From assembly GCA_963724015.1 (NCBI GenBank), contig CAVRTM010000008.1:35856-99855 (forward strand): 64,000 bases of DNA. The letters run 5' to 3'. This document shows, one piece after another, positions 1 to 8,208 of the stretch. The notes beneath the pieces were generated by a model, which saw only the letters and a program-made list of their open reading frames with translations, was not told the origin of the DNA and did no database searches. Every line of letters starts with the position of its first letter. Position 1 is the stretch's first letter. A program made the position numbers and the translations under genes. The stretch is from CAVRTM01 sp963724015 (GTDB taxonomy: Bacteria; Actinomycetota; Actinomycetes; Actinomycetales; Dermatophilaceae).

Positions 1-156
1 GTCGATCCGGTGCTCGCTGGCGCTGACGACCTTGCCCAGGCCATGCCGGTCATGGGTGATCCGGTCACCCACGGCGAACTCGTGCGCCTCCGGGGTGGGC
101 TGGGCCTGAAACGGGCTGGATGGCAGAAACCGCCGCTGGGTCGGTGCAGGAGACAT
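1..156 (-). CDS. small CarD-like/helicase-neighbour hypothetical protein, 3' end outside window
   Basis: The first 52 codons of a minus-strand gene that runs off the left edge. It starts at ATG 156-154 and has a basic, proline-rich start followed by the run FAVGDRITHDRHGLGKVV (about residues 26-43). That run resembles a short beta-barrel (CarD/SH3-like) module seen in small actinobacterial proteins of unknown function with a sequence like 'DRVTHDRYGLGRV'. The gene is divergent from the helicase at 460. The assignment rests on recalled family resemblance only. No stop is visible, so the full length is unknown. Confidence 0.6.
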   Translation of the reverse strand, partial: MSPAPTQRRFLPSSPFQAQPTPEAHEFAVGDRITHDRHGLGKVVSASEHRID

Positions 157-459
157 GCCTCTAGTGTCCGCCTCTTTGGACCTCCTGTGGGCCGGGGGCC
201 CCCGTCAGGTTCCTCCTTCGTGCTCAGGAGGCCCGAAAAGCAGCGCCATGTTGCCCCCGTCGACAGGCGCGGGACGGCCCGAACCACGCGATCAGGACGT
301 ATGTGTCCGGAACCGGTGCTCCGGGGCGGTAGGCTGGGCACAGCAGCCCGCACAGTTCTGCCTCGGGCTGCTTCTTGATGTCGATCGTCACGCGCCGCTC
401 ACGCAATGCTGCGTCTGCGCCGGGCAGAACGACCCTGTGACTTTTTGGAGCAACCACCT

Positions 460-1974
460 GTGTCTGCTGACACGACTTTCGCCAGCCTCGGCGTGCCCGC
501 CGCGCTGACCACCGTCCTCGATGCCAACGGCATCACCACCCCCTTCCCGATCCAGTCCGCGACGCTGCCGGACTCCCTCGCCGGGCGCGACGTCCTGGGC
601 CGTGGCCGCACCGGCTCGGGCAAGACCTACGCCTTCCTGCTGCCGCTGCTGACCCGCCTCGCGGCCAGCAAGAAGCCGCGCCAGCCGCGCAAGCCGCGCG
701 CGTTGATCCTCGTGCCGACCCGCGAGCTGGCCACCCAGATCGACGCCGCGATGGCGCCGCTGGCCAAGGCGCTGAACATGAAGACCCTCACCGTCTTCGG
801 CGGTGTCGGCCCCAACCCGCAGATCAGCGGGCTGCGCGCCGGCGTCGACGTCCTCGTCGCCTGCCCCGGCCGGCTGACCGACCACATCCAGAGCGGGCAC
901 GCCAGCCTCGACGCGGTCGAGATCACCGTCCTGGACGAGGCCGACCACATGGCCGACATGGGCTTCCTGCCCGGCGTGCGCCGGCTCATGGACATGACCC
1001 CGCGCGACGGCCAGCGGCTGCTGTTCTCGGCCACCCTGGACGCCGGTGTCGACGTCATCGTCAAGCGCTTCCTGACCAACCCGGTCACCCACAGCGCCGA
1101 CTCGGCCCAGTCGCCGGTCTCGACGATGGCCCACCACGTGCTGCACGTGAAGGCCGACAACCGCCTGCCGGTGCTGGTCGACCTGACCGCCGCGCCCGGG
1201 CGCACCGTGGTCTTCACCCGCACCAAGCACGGCGCCAAGAAGCTGACCAAGCAGCTGAACGCCCTCGGCGTGCCGGCGGTCGAGCTGCACGGCAACCTGT
1301 CGCAGAACGCCCGTGACCGCAACATGGCGGCGTTCTCCAGCGGCACCGCGCAGACGCTGGTGGCCACGGACATCGCCGCCCGTGGCATCCACGTCGACGA
1401 CGTCAGCCTGGTCATCCACGCCGACCCGCCGATCGAGCACAAGGCCTACCTGCACCGCTCGGGCCGCACCGCCCGCGCCGGCGCCGCAGGCACGGTCATC
1501 ACGCTGATGACCGACGACCAGGTCCGCGACGTCCGCGACCTGACCCGCAAGGCCGGCATCTCGCCGACCACGACCCGCCTGGACGCCGACCACCCGCTGC
1601 TGCGGGAGCTGGCCCCCGGCGAGCGCACCTTCTCCGACCCGGTCGTGCTGGCCGCGCCGGTGCAGGAGCGCCCGCAGGGCAACCGCGGCCCGGGTCGCGG
1701 CTCCAGTCGTGGCGGCGCCCCGCGCACCAGCACCGGCGGCTCCGGCCGTGGCGGTTCCGGGCGCGGTGGCTCCGGCAGCGGTGGGCGCCAGGGCGCCGGC
1801 CGTGAGGCCGCAGGTGCCGGTGCCGGCGCGTCACGCGCCGGTGGGGCCAAGCGCTCCGGTACGGCGCGCACCGGTGGCCGCTCCGGCTCGACCACGGTCT
1901 ACACCTCGACCTCGGGTGGTGCCGCGGCGTTCTCCGCCGGCACCCGCGCCGGTTCGGGCCGCGGCGGTCGCTGA
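460..1974 (+). CDS. DEAD-box ATP-dependent RNA helicase
   Basis: ATP-driven unwinding or remodelling of RNA in the cytoplasm. The helicase motifs occur in order: Q motif ending PFPIQ, motif I GRTGSGKT, Ia PTRELA, Ib PGRL, II DEAD, III SAT, V ATDIAARG and VI HRSGRTARAG, which gives two complete RecA lobes. After about residue 390 comes a Gly/Ser/Arg-rich low-complexity tail (RGGSGRGG-type repeats), typical of cold-shock RhlE-like helicases and expected to bind RNA. I chose GTG 460 because GGAG at 447-450 sits 9 bases upstream. An in-frame ATG at 406 would add 18 atypical residues. A strong hairpin terminator follows the stop. The exact subfamily (RhlE or DeaD) is not decided by sequence alone. 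Confidence 0.93.
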   Translation: MSADTTFASLGVPAALTTVLDANGITTPFPIQSATLPDSLAGRDVLGRGRTGSGKTYAFLLPLLTRLAASKKPRQPRKPRALILVPTRELATQIDAAMAPLAKALNMKTLTVFGGVGPNPQISGLRAGVDVLVACPGRLTDHIQSGHASLDAVEITVLDEADHMADMGFLPGVRRLMDMTPRDGQRLLFSATLDAGVDVIVKRFLTNPVTHSADSAQSPVSTMAHHVLHVKADNRLPVLVDLTAAPGRTVVFTRTKHGAKKLTKQLNALGVPAVELHGNLSQNARDRNMAAFSSGTAQTLVATDIAARGIHVDDVSLVIHADPPIEHKAYLHRSGRTARAGAAGTVITLMTDDQVRDVRDLTRKAGISPTTTRLDADHPLLRELAPGERTFSDPVVLAAPVQERPQGNRGPGRGSSRGGAPRTSTGGSGRGGSGRGGSGSGGRQGAGREAAGAGAGASRAGGAKRSGTARTGGRSGSTTVYTSTSGGAAAFSAGTRAGSGRGGR

Positions 1975-2010
1975 CCCCGGCGCGCACCCGCAGGACACGT
2001 CCTGACGTAC

Positions 2011-2046
2011 GACGTCGCCTTTCCGCTCTGCCGGGGAGGCGACGTC
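2011..2046. terminator. bidirectional hairpin terminator
   Basis: A perfect 10-bp inverted repeat (GACGTCGCCT at 2011-2020 and AGGCGACGTC at 2037-2046) with a 16-base loop. It lies between the convergent helicase and acetyltransferase genes. No T-run follows, as is usual for actinobacterial terminators. Confidence 0.7.
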
Positions 2047-2151
2047 TGCGTTGTCGCGGCATGACGGCGCCCGACGGCCCGCCGGGTCTGGTGGTCGCGG
2101 CGGCCCTGGGTGGCCGCGGCGAACCCGGCCGCCTCGGAGAGGCCCTGACGG

Positions 2152-2973
2152 TCAGCGGGCGGGAGCGCGCTCGGCCTGCAGCTGCGACTCGCCGTCGACG
2201 AAGCCGACCGTGCGGTAGATGCGGATCGCCGAGTACCCGGGGTCGGCGACCATCACCAGCGTCGAGGCCCCCAGCTCATCCAGCCCGTACCGGCTGACGT
2301 GGTGCACCAGCGTGCCGGCCATGCCGCGTCCGCGCGCGTCCGGGTGGGTCTCGACCGACTGGAACCGTGCGAGGCCCTCGCTCGCCCGCAGCAGGCCCAT
2401 GCTGGTCCTCAGCCGGCCGTCCTCGAACGCCCCGAACCATGCCCCGTGCCCCGCGCCCACCAGCGCACGGTTGGTCGCCGCCTTGCGCCGGGAGAACTCG
2501 CGGTAGGCGGCGGCCGTCTCGCCGTTCTCGTTGCAGGCCACGCGCAGGTCGACGAGCTGGTCCCAGTCGTCGTCGCTGGCGAGGCGGCGAAGTTCGGCGT
2601 TCCGGTTCGGGTGAGGCGGCTCGTGAACCGTGGTCGCGGTCATCACCGTGGCTGCCTCCACGAGCAGTCCGGCATCGGCCATGCCCTGCAGGTCCTCGAC
2701 CCGGCCGTCGGTGCCGTCCACCCCGAAGGCGACGTGCCGGGCGTCGGGGAACTCGGCCGTGAACCGGTCCAGCCAGCGTCCGGTCTGCTCGGGCCCGGGC
2801 GGATGCGGCAGGAGCAGGAAGTTGCCCCACCAGTGCAAGGGGTTGGCCGGTGTGCGGACGACGAGGCAGTCCTCCCGCTCCTCCACGGTGCTGCCTCCCA
2901 GCGCGAGCAGGGCGAGGTCGGTGCGGTAACCCAGTGAGTGGAGGCCGGCGAGTGCGTCATCCACCGCGCTCAC
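2152..2973 (-). CDS. GNAT-family N-acetyltransferase
   Basis: A 273-residue protein with a C-terminal GNAT fold. The acetyl-CoA loop is seen as VETHPDARGRGMAGTLV (about residues 200-220), followed by the usual strand and helix ending YRTVGFV. The N-terminal 130 residues are a second, degenerate GNAT-like half, as in two-domain actinobacterial GNATs. The start is GTG 2973, which overlaps the stop of the upstream acyl-CoA hydrolase gene as GTGA, so the two are probably translationally coupled. The substrate cannot be predicted. Confidence 0.85.
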   Translation of the reverse strand: MSAVDDALAGLHSLGYRTDLALLALGGSTVEEREDCLVVRTPANPLHWWGNFLLLPHPPGPEQTGRWLDRFTAEFPDARHVAFGVDGTDGRVEDLQGMADAGLLVEAATVMTATTVHEPPHPNRNAELRRLASDDDWDQLVDLRVACNENGETAAAYREFSRRKAATNRALVGAGHGAWFGAFEDGRLRTSMGLLRASEGLARFQSVETHPDARGRGMAGTLVHHVSRYGLDELGASTLVMVADPGYSAIRIYRTVGFVDGESQLQAERAPAR

Positions 2974-4048
2974 GGCGTCACCCGGGCCGACGCGTCCGGG
3001 ACGGCGGCACGGAAGGCGTCCTCGACCTCAGCCCGGCTGACGTCCTCCAGCGACGCGTGCCGCCACCGTGGCGCGTGGTCGCGGTCGACCAGGACCGCCC
3101 GCACGCCCTCGAGGAAGTCGGCGCTGCCCATCAGCGAGGCGCCGAGGACCATGTCCTGGGCGAGCACCTGCTCGAGCGTCGTCATACCGGCCGCTCGGCG
3201 GACTGCCTCGAGCGTGACCGCCACCGACAGCGGGGACCGCCGGGACAGCAGCTCCGCGGCCTCGCCGGCTGCCGGGCAGGCGTGCACGTGCAGCGCCTTG
3301 AGGACCAGGACGGGGTCGTCCCCGGCGTAGCACTCGTCGATCCATGCCCGCTGTCCCGGCAGCTGCGCGTCGCCCTCCCGGCGCTGCGCATCGACGACCT
3401 CCGGTCCGGCCCCCTCGGCCAGCGCGGCGCGGATCGCGGGCAGGTCGGCACTGTCCACCAGGGCGTCGGCCAGGCCCAGGGCGACCGCGTCCGCCCCGCC
3501 GACCGTGGTGCCGGTCAGCGCCAGGTGGGTGCCGAGCTCGCCGGGCGCGCGGGACAGCAGGTGCAGCGCCCCCACGTCGGGAAAGAAGCCGATCGCCGTC
3601 TCCGGCATGGCAACCCGCGACCGCTCGGTGACCAGCCGCAGGCTCCCGTATGCCGAGATGCCCACGCCACCGCCCATCACGACGCCGTCCATGAACGCGA
3701 CGTACGGCTTGGGGTAGCGGTGGATCGCGGCGTTGAGCGCGTACTCGTCGGCCCAGAACGCCAGGGGGTCGCCGGTGCCGGTCAGCACGGCCTGGCGGAT
3801 GGCGCGGACGTCGCCGCCGGCGCACAGCCCGCGACTCCCCGCCCCCTCGATGGACACGGCCGCGACGGCGTCGTCCCCGGCCCAGTCCTGCAGCTGGGCG
3901 AGCATGGCGTCACCATCGGGTGGGTCAGCGCGTTGATGGCGCGCGGCCGGTTGAGCCGGATCCGGCCCAGCCGCCCGTGCCGGGCGAAGAGGACCGCGTC
4001 GGTGGCCCCCCGCCGCGGCTCGAAGGGTACGTCGTCGTCGCTGGTCAC
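2970..4048 (-). CDS. 3-hydroxyisobutyryl-CoA hydrolase / enoyl-CoA hydratase family (one frameshift)
   Basis: A crotonase-fold enzyme, most like HIBCH of valine catabolism, which hydrolyses 3-hydroxyisobutyryl-CoA. Visible signatures are the oxyanion-hole stretch GLCAGGDVRAI, then MDGVVMGGGVGISAYGS and MPETAIGFFPDVGA, with a C-terminal helical extension of about 120 residues that separates HIBCH from simple hydratases. The N-terminal 45 residues (MTSDDDVPFEPRRG...) lie in another frame, so a one-base shift near 3905 must be corrected. The GTG start at 4048-4046 has CAGGAT six bases upstream, which suggests leaderless expression. The 3' end overlaps the GNAT gene (GTGA). A plain enoyl-CoA hydratase is the alternative. 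Confidence 0.85.
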
Positions 4049-4054
4049 CGCGCG

Positions 4055-4060
4055 ATCCTG
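4055..4060 (-). promoter_or_regulatory. -10 hexamer for leaderless start of the acyl-CoA hydrolase gene
   Basis: CAGGAT on the minus strand, six bases before GTG 4048. The spacing matches the other candidate leaderless promoters in this window, and no Shine-Dalgarno is present. Confidence 0.4.
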
Positions 4061-4078
4061 CCACAGCGGTGAGGGGCC

Positions 4079-6322
4079 TCAGAGGGTGCGGCGGGCGATG
4101 AGGACGGTGGTGTCGTCCGGCGCCGGGCCGGGGGTGGCTGCCAGCAGCCGTCCGCCCCACTTGGCCAGGTCGTCGGTCATGTTGGTGCGGGCCGCAGCCA
4201 GGACGTGGGCGACACCCTCGCTGAGTGAGGCGTCGCGGCGCTCGACGAGGCCGTCGCTGAACATCACGAGGCTCATCCCTGTCTCAAGAGTGAGGTCGAG
4301 CGGCGGGACGCCCATCCCGAGGTTGACCCCCAGCGGCGGCCGCCCGGGGACCGGCAGGAGGCGGATGTCCTCCGGTCCGGCCAGCAGCGGCTCCGGCGCG
4401 CCGGCGCGCGCGATCTGCAGGTGGCCGGTGCCGAGGTCCAGGAGCGCGACCAACGCCGTGACCAGGGCGTCGGGGTAGAGGTGGAAGACCAGGGCGTCCA
4501 GCCGTTCCAGGACCTCCGCCGGCGCGGCCCCGGCCATGACGTAGGCGCGCAGGCTGATGCGGACCTGGGTCATCGTGGCGGCGGCCGCGCTGCCGTGACC
4601 GGCGACGTCACCGAGCACGAGCACGACGCGGGAGCCGCCCGGCAGGGGCAGGACGTCCCACCAGTCGCCACCGAGGTACCCGCCGTCGGCCGGACGGTAG
4701 TCGGCATACAGCTCGAGGCCGGGGACGGTCGGCATGGCGCTGGTGCCCAGGACGTCGTGCAGGTCCGAGACGATGGCCATCTGCTCCTGCGAGCGGCGCG
4801 CGAGGGTCGCGACGACGGTGGCCCCGAGCTGCTGGGCGGCGTCGACCTGCCAGGTGCGCCAAGGGAGCGACCGGCCCCGGACGACCTCCCGCCATCGGTC
4901 GAAGGAGGTGCGCGGGCCGAGCCGGGGTGCCCCTTCGCCGCCCGGAGCCGGCTTGGGCTGGCGGGGGTCGCCGCCCCAGTCCACCGTCCGCTCGACCTCC
5001 GTGCGCAGCCAGAGCAGCCACATCCCTCCGCCGTCACGCACGAGCAGCGCCCCGGCGGCCTGGTCAGAGCCCAGGGCGGGGTCGACCTGCACCAGGTGGT
5101 CGGTGCTCACGGACCGCTCCTCCTGGTCGGGGAGGAGGCGGACGATACGGCGCACCGTGGCGTCATCCGGGGTCAGGCCGAGGTGCACGAGCCGGTCGCC
5201 GGTGCTGAGCACGGCCCCGGTGGCGTCCGTCAGCCGCAGCAGCAGCTCGGGCTGGTCGGCCAGCGCCTCCAGCGGGGGACGCGGGTCGCGGGCCAGGTGC
5301 TCGGTCAGCTGGGCCAGGTCCGAGGCGCTGCCGCCGCGCTCGGCCCGGTCGTCCGCCGCCTGCCGGTCCCGCAGCAGCTGGGAGGCGGCCTGGCCGACGA
5401 ACTCGGCGGCCCAGCGGGCGTCGTGGGAGGGACAGCGCGGACCGCTGTAGTGGTGGCAGGCGACCAGCCCCCACAGGCGACCGTCCTGGATCAGCGAGAC
5501 CGACATCGAGGCCCGGACACCCATGTTGGTGAGGTACTCGATGTGGACGGGTGAGACGCTGCGCAGCACCGCCAGCGAGAGGTCGAGCGGCTCCTGCCTG
5601 CCCGGTGGCCCCGCCGACACCAGGGGGCTCGGCTCGTAGGCGACGTCCGCGATGACCCGGGTCCAGCTGGTCGCGTAGAGGCGCCGCGCCTGCGCCGGGA
5701 TGTCACCGGCCGGGTAGTGCAGGCCGAGGAAGGGCTCGAGGTCCTCGCGCCGGTCCTCGGCGATGACCTCGCCGTTCCAGTCCTGGTCGAAGCGGTAGAC
5801 CATCACCCGGTCGTGCCCGGTGAGGTTGCGGACCTGGGCCGCCAGGGCCTGGGCCAGACCGGCCACGGACGACGTCGCGGCGAGGTGGGTCAGCGCGGCC
5901 CGGGCCGCGCGGTCGGACAGCTGGGTCGGGGCCGGCTCACGTACGTCGGGCTCGACCTCGACCACCAGCAGCGCACCGCTGCGGTGCATCAGCGCCTCGA
6001 CCGGCTGCCCCACCCAGGCTCCCCGGCCGACGCCACGGTCCAGCCGGAGCGGGACACCGGCACCCTCGGCGTCGGGCGCGGCGTCGGTCACGTGCTGCCG
6101 GACCGCGTCGGTCGGGCCCTCCCCGAGGACGGCGGACAGCGGCGCGCCCAGCAGGTCGGGAACCGGCCGGCCCAACAGCCCCTCGGCGTTGCGCGACACG
6201 ACCGCGACCCGCCAGTCCGTCTCGTCGACGGCGAGCAGCACCCCGTGCGGCTGGATCGACCCGGGGATGTGGATCGGCTCGGTCTCGCAGGTGGCGAGGT
6301 CGACCGGGGTGCCGGCCGGCAT
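4079..6322 (-). CDS. bphP: bacteriophytochrome with PP2C/SpoIIE phosphatase output
   Basis: A 747-residue red/far-red photoreceptor. Residues 1-130 are a PAS domain with the biliverdin-attaching Cys12 (DLATCETEPIHIPGSIQPHG). Residues 140-310 are a GAF domain with the chromophore-pocket DIP motif (207-209) and His290/291. Then comes a PHY domain whose tongue carries the canonical PRxSF as PRTSF. The last 210 residues are a PP2C-type serine phosphatase of the SpoIIE/RsbU class, with metal motifs GGDWWD, GDVAGHG, DGLVERR and DDTTV. There is no histidine-kinase module. It probably dephosphorylates a STAS anti-anti-sigma protein under light control, so light would act through partner switching (inference). 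The start ATG 6322 overlaps the heme oxygenase stop (TGATG), which gives chromophore synthesis and apoprotein in one operon. The gene is intact, without frameshifts. Confidence 0.95.
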   Translation of the reverse strand: MPAGTPVDLATCETEPIHIPGSIQPHGVLLAVDETDWRVAVVSRNAEGLLGRPVPDLLGAPLSAVLGEGPTDAVRQHVTDAAPDAEGAGVPLRLDRGVGRGAWVGQPVEALMHRSGALLVVEVEPDVREPAPTQLSDRAARAALTHLAATSSVAGLAQALAAQVRNLTGHDRVMVYRFDQDWNGEVIAEDRREDLEPFLGLHYPAGDIPAQARRLYATSWTRVIADVAYEPSPLVSAGPPGRQEPLDLSLAVLRSVSPVHIEYLTNMGVRASMSVSLIQDGRLWGLVACHHYSGPRCPSHDARWAAEFVGQAASQLLRDRQAADDRAERGGSASDLAQLTEHLARDPRPPLEALADQPELLLRLTDATGAVLSTGDRLVHLGLTPDDATVRRIVRLLPDQEERSVSTDHLVQVDPALGSDQAAGALLVRDGGGMWLLWLRTEVERTVDWGGDPRQPKPAPGGEGAPRLGPRTSFDRWREVVRGRSLPWRTWQVDAAQQLGATVVATLARRSQEQMAIVSDLHDVLGTSAMPTVPGLELYADYRPADGGYLGGDWWDVLPLPGGSRVVLVLGDVAGHGSAAAATMTQVRISLRAYVMAGAAPAEVLERLDALVFHLYPDALVTALVALLDLGTGHLQIARAGAPEPLLAGPEDIRLLPVPGRPPLGVNLGMGVPPLDLTLETGMSLVMFSDGLVERRDASLSEGVAHVLAAARTNMTDDLAKWGGRLLAATPGPAPDDTTVLIARRTL

Positions 6323-6954
6323 CAGCGGGCCTCCTGCGCGGCGGGCCCGACGGGCCCCTCCTGCCGCCGCGGGGGCGCGGCGAGCCACGGGCCGACCGCC
6401 TCGAACGTGGCGGCCGCCCAGCGCGCGCACTCGTCCGCCCGAGCGGGCGGCAGGGCGTCGATGGCCCGGGCGGTCTCGCGCCAGCGGACCGGCGCCCCGG
6501 GCTCGCCCCGGAGCGAGCGGCACGCCGCCGCCGGGACGCCGGCCGCGACCGCGGCGCGGCGGATGACCGCTCCACCGAGCGTGGCGCCGTCCAGCAGGTA
6601 GAGGACGCCCCACGCCTGCGTCGTCGTGGTCGGCAGGGGCAGCCCCGGACAGCGGGGAATGGCCGCCACCTGCGCCGGGGTGCGCCCGACCGCCCGCAGG
6701 TCGGCCTGGATCAGGTGGGCCCGGCGGCGTGGTGGCCAGCTGACCTCGAGGCCGCCGGCGAGCCAGAGCCGGTCCAGCGCCGCCTCCAGCGGCAGGTGCA
6801 TGCCGAGCAGCCGCTCGAGCAGGAAGGCGTGCTGTACGGCGTCCCACGACCGCGCCGGGAACCCCGCCTCCAGCTGCTCGTGGCTGTGTCGGGTCGCCTC
6901 ACGGACCACGGCCAACCCGGATGCCGACGCACTGCCAGGAGGTGGCACCTGCAC
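6322..6954 (-). CDS. bphO: biliverdin-producing heme oxygenase (BphO-like)
   Basis: A 210-residue heme oxygenase that opens heme to biliverdin, the chromophore of the adjacent phytochrome. The N-terminal helix has ATRHSHEQLEAGF, with His23/His25 at the place of the proximal heme ligand. The distal helix region reads WGVLYLLDGATLGG, matching the usual glycine-rich distal helix. GTG 6954 is supported by TAGCAT seven bases upstream on the minus strand. It is the first gene of a two-gene operon with bphP, with a one-base stop/start overlap. The C-terminal 30 residues are Pro/Gly/Gln rich and unconserved. Confidence 0.9.
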   Translation of the reverse strand: MQVPPPGSASASGLAVVREATRHSHEQLEAGFPARSWDAVQHAFLLERLLGMHLPLEAALDRLWLAGGLEVSWPPRRRAHLIQADLRAVGRTPAQVAAIPRCPGLPLPTTTTQAWGVLYLLDGATLGGAVIRRAAVAAGVPAAACRSLRGEPGAPVRWRETARAIDALPPARADECARWAAATFEAVGPWLAAPPRRQEGPVGPAAQEAR

Positions 6955-6961
6955 GAGTCCG

Positions 6962-6967
6962 ATGCTA
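6962..6967 (-). promoter_or_regulatory. -10 element of the bphO-bphP operon
   Basis: TAGCAT on the minus strand, seven bases before GTG 6954, with no Shine-Dalgarno, so the operon mRNA is probably leaderless. It lies in an 85-bp divergent intergenic region shared with the gene at 7040. Confidence 0.5.
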
Positions 6968-7027
6968 CTGCCGGCCGCTCGGCCGGAAGGGGGCTTCGGC
7001 CGAGCCGCGCGGTGCCGACGACCGGGT

Positions 7028-7033
7028 TAGGTT
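7028..7033 (+). promoter_or_regulatory. -10 element for the gene at 7040
   Basis: TAGGTT six bases before ATG 7040. The GGGGAG between them abuts the start codon and is too close to act as a ribosome binding site, which suggests leaderless transcription. Confidence 0.45.
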
Positions 7034-7039
7034 GGGGAG

Positions 7040-7462
7040 ATGGACCGTGCCGCGCCGGAGCTGAGCGGGGACGCGCCCGGCGAGGCGGCACCGACGGCGG
7101 TGCGGGCGGCGTACGGCCCGCAGCGGTGGCGGCTGGAGGACCTGTGGTCCCTGGACCTGCCGCGGGTGCGGTTCGCGCTGCCGGAGCTCACCTGGATGCT
7201 GGACCTGCCGCTGTGGCAGCGCGACGGGCTGCGCTTCCAGGTCTCCCCCCGCGAGGTGCTGGCCGAGCCCGCACGCTTTCCCCACCACGCCCGCCGGATC
7301 GACGATGCGGACCTCAGCCGGCCGATCCACGTGCTGCGCCGCGACGGCCGCTGGAGCGTGCTGGACGGCTCGCACCGGCTCGCGTCGGCAGTGCGCCGCC
7401 AGGACACTGCGATCGAGGCGTGGCTGGTCTCCGAGGCCGACCTGGCCGCCATCGCCCGCTGA
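7040..7462 (+). CDS. ParB N-domain-like small protein
   Basis: 140 residues, not recognised as a named family. The C-terminal half (about 95-140) has SRPIHVLRRDGRWSVLDGSH followed by RLASAVRR. This is the ParB/sulfiredoxin-like pattern 'PI.V.R.DG.W.VLDG.HRL.A' in which the Arg/His pair binds nucleotide or phosphate. The N-terminal part is rich in Trp, Leu and Pro (WRLEDLWSLDLPRVRFALPE), resembling proteins annotated only as ParB-like nuclease domain. It is transcribed divergently from bphO, so shared control is possible but unproven. Confidence 0.65.
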   Translation: MDRAAPELSGDAPGEAAPTAVRAAYGPQRWRLEDLWSLDLPRVRFALPELTWMLDLPLWQRDGLRFQVSPREVLAEPARFPHHARRIDDADLSRPIHVLRRDGRWSVLDGSHRLASAVRRQDTAIEAWLVSEADLAAIAR

Positions 7463-7566
7463 GCCCGGCGGTCGGACGAGCGTCTGGTGCGCACACGCCG
7501 CGTTCGGGGGCAGAATGCGCGCACGCCATCCTCTTGGCCGGAACGCTGCACCGGGGGAGTCCTGTC

Positions 7567-7947
7567 ATGTCCGAGCACCCGTCCCAGCCGCAGGACTCCG
7601 TACCGCCGCCTCCCGGGCCCGTCGGTGCGCAGGAGCCGCCGGTGGTGCGGTTGCCCGGGTGGGTCAACGTCGTGCTGGTGCTCACCCTCCTCGCCTCCTG
7701 CGGCGCGTCGAACGACGGCTCGCACCAGCAGGTGGACACCAGCCAGGTCGCCGACGAGGTCGTCCAGCAGCTGCGGGGCGACGCCACCACGGGCGCCGGT
7801 GGCGCGATCGCGACCCGGGAGGACGTCCGGCAGCTGTGCGCGCTGCTCGCCCGGGTGGCTGGCAAGCAGGGGGTGGACGCCGCCGCGGTCGTCAGGACGG
7901 AGGCGCCCTCGGCGTGCCGGGACGGGGTGGCCGAGGCCGCGCCGTAG
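7567..7947 (+). CDS. small single-pass membrane or lipoprotein-like protein
   Basis: A 126-residue protein of unknown function. A Pro-rich N-terminus (residues 1-30) precedes one hydrophobic segment, WVNVVLVLTLLASCGAS (about 33-49), and an acidic soluble domain follows with a conserved-looking Cys pair (LCALLAR and SACRDGV). The LASC motif could be a lipobox, although it lies further from the N-terminus than usual. ATG 7567 has GGGGGAG about 8 bases upstream. No neighbour points to a role. Confidence 0.65.
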   Translation: MSEHPSQPQDSVPPPPGPVGAQEPPVVRLPGWVNVVLVLTLLASCGASNDGSHQQVDTSQVADEVVQQLRGDATTGAGGAIATREDVRQLCALLARVAGKQGVDAAAVVRTEAPSACRDGVAEAAP

Positions 7948-8083
7948 ACCGGCCGGGCGACGCGGCGCGAGAACCTCAGGGCCTCGGCCCGGCCGGTCCG
8001 CGCCCTGCCCCACCAGACCGCGCAGGCAGCCGCCCCAGTCTGAGGGGTGGCGCGAACCCCTCTGGCTTCCGTAGGTTCTCAGT

Positions 8084-8128
8084 GCGTGCCCCGCTCCCGA
8101 GACCCCCTGCTCAGGGAGCGGGGCACGC
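8084..8128. terminator. 15-bp perfect stem hairpin
   Basis: Arms 8084-8098 (GCGTGCCCCGCTCCC) and 8114-8128 pair perfectly around a 15-base loop. They lie in the 260-bp space between the gene ending at 7947 and the reductase at 8209. It is most likely the terminator of the upstream gene. Nothing else is evident in this space except the promoter at 8196. Confidence 0.65.
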
Positions 8129-8195
8129 GATCGTGACAAGGGTCCCCCGCACCGCGCGGACGGCACCCGGTCGGACCGTCGGCGCGGTGGGCGCC

Positions 8196-8201
8196 TAGCG
8201 T
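8196..8201 (+). promoter_or_regulatory. -10 element, leaderless start of the reductase
   Basis: TAGCGT seven bases before GTG 8209, with no Shine-Dalgarno. Confidence 0.5.
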
Positions 8202-8208
8202 TGCGCAG

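Noticed and set aside
224..457. 77-residue minus-strand open frame between the first gene and the helicase
   Set aside because: Third-position G+C is lower than in real genes here and no family is recognisable. The 157-459 space otherwise holds only a 12-bp palindrome at 193-204 and presumably the divergent promoters.
2850..4478. 542-residue plus-strand open frame
   Set aside because: Arg/Gly/Ala-rich shadow antisense to the acyl-CoA hydrolase and phytochrome genes. No recognisable motif.
6323..6847. N-terminal extension of the phytochrome open frame (would give 922 residues)
   Set aside because: It is an out-of-frame reading of bphO. The real start is ATG 6322, with the PAS domain and Cys12 directly after it.
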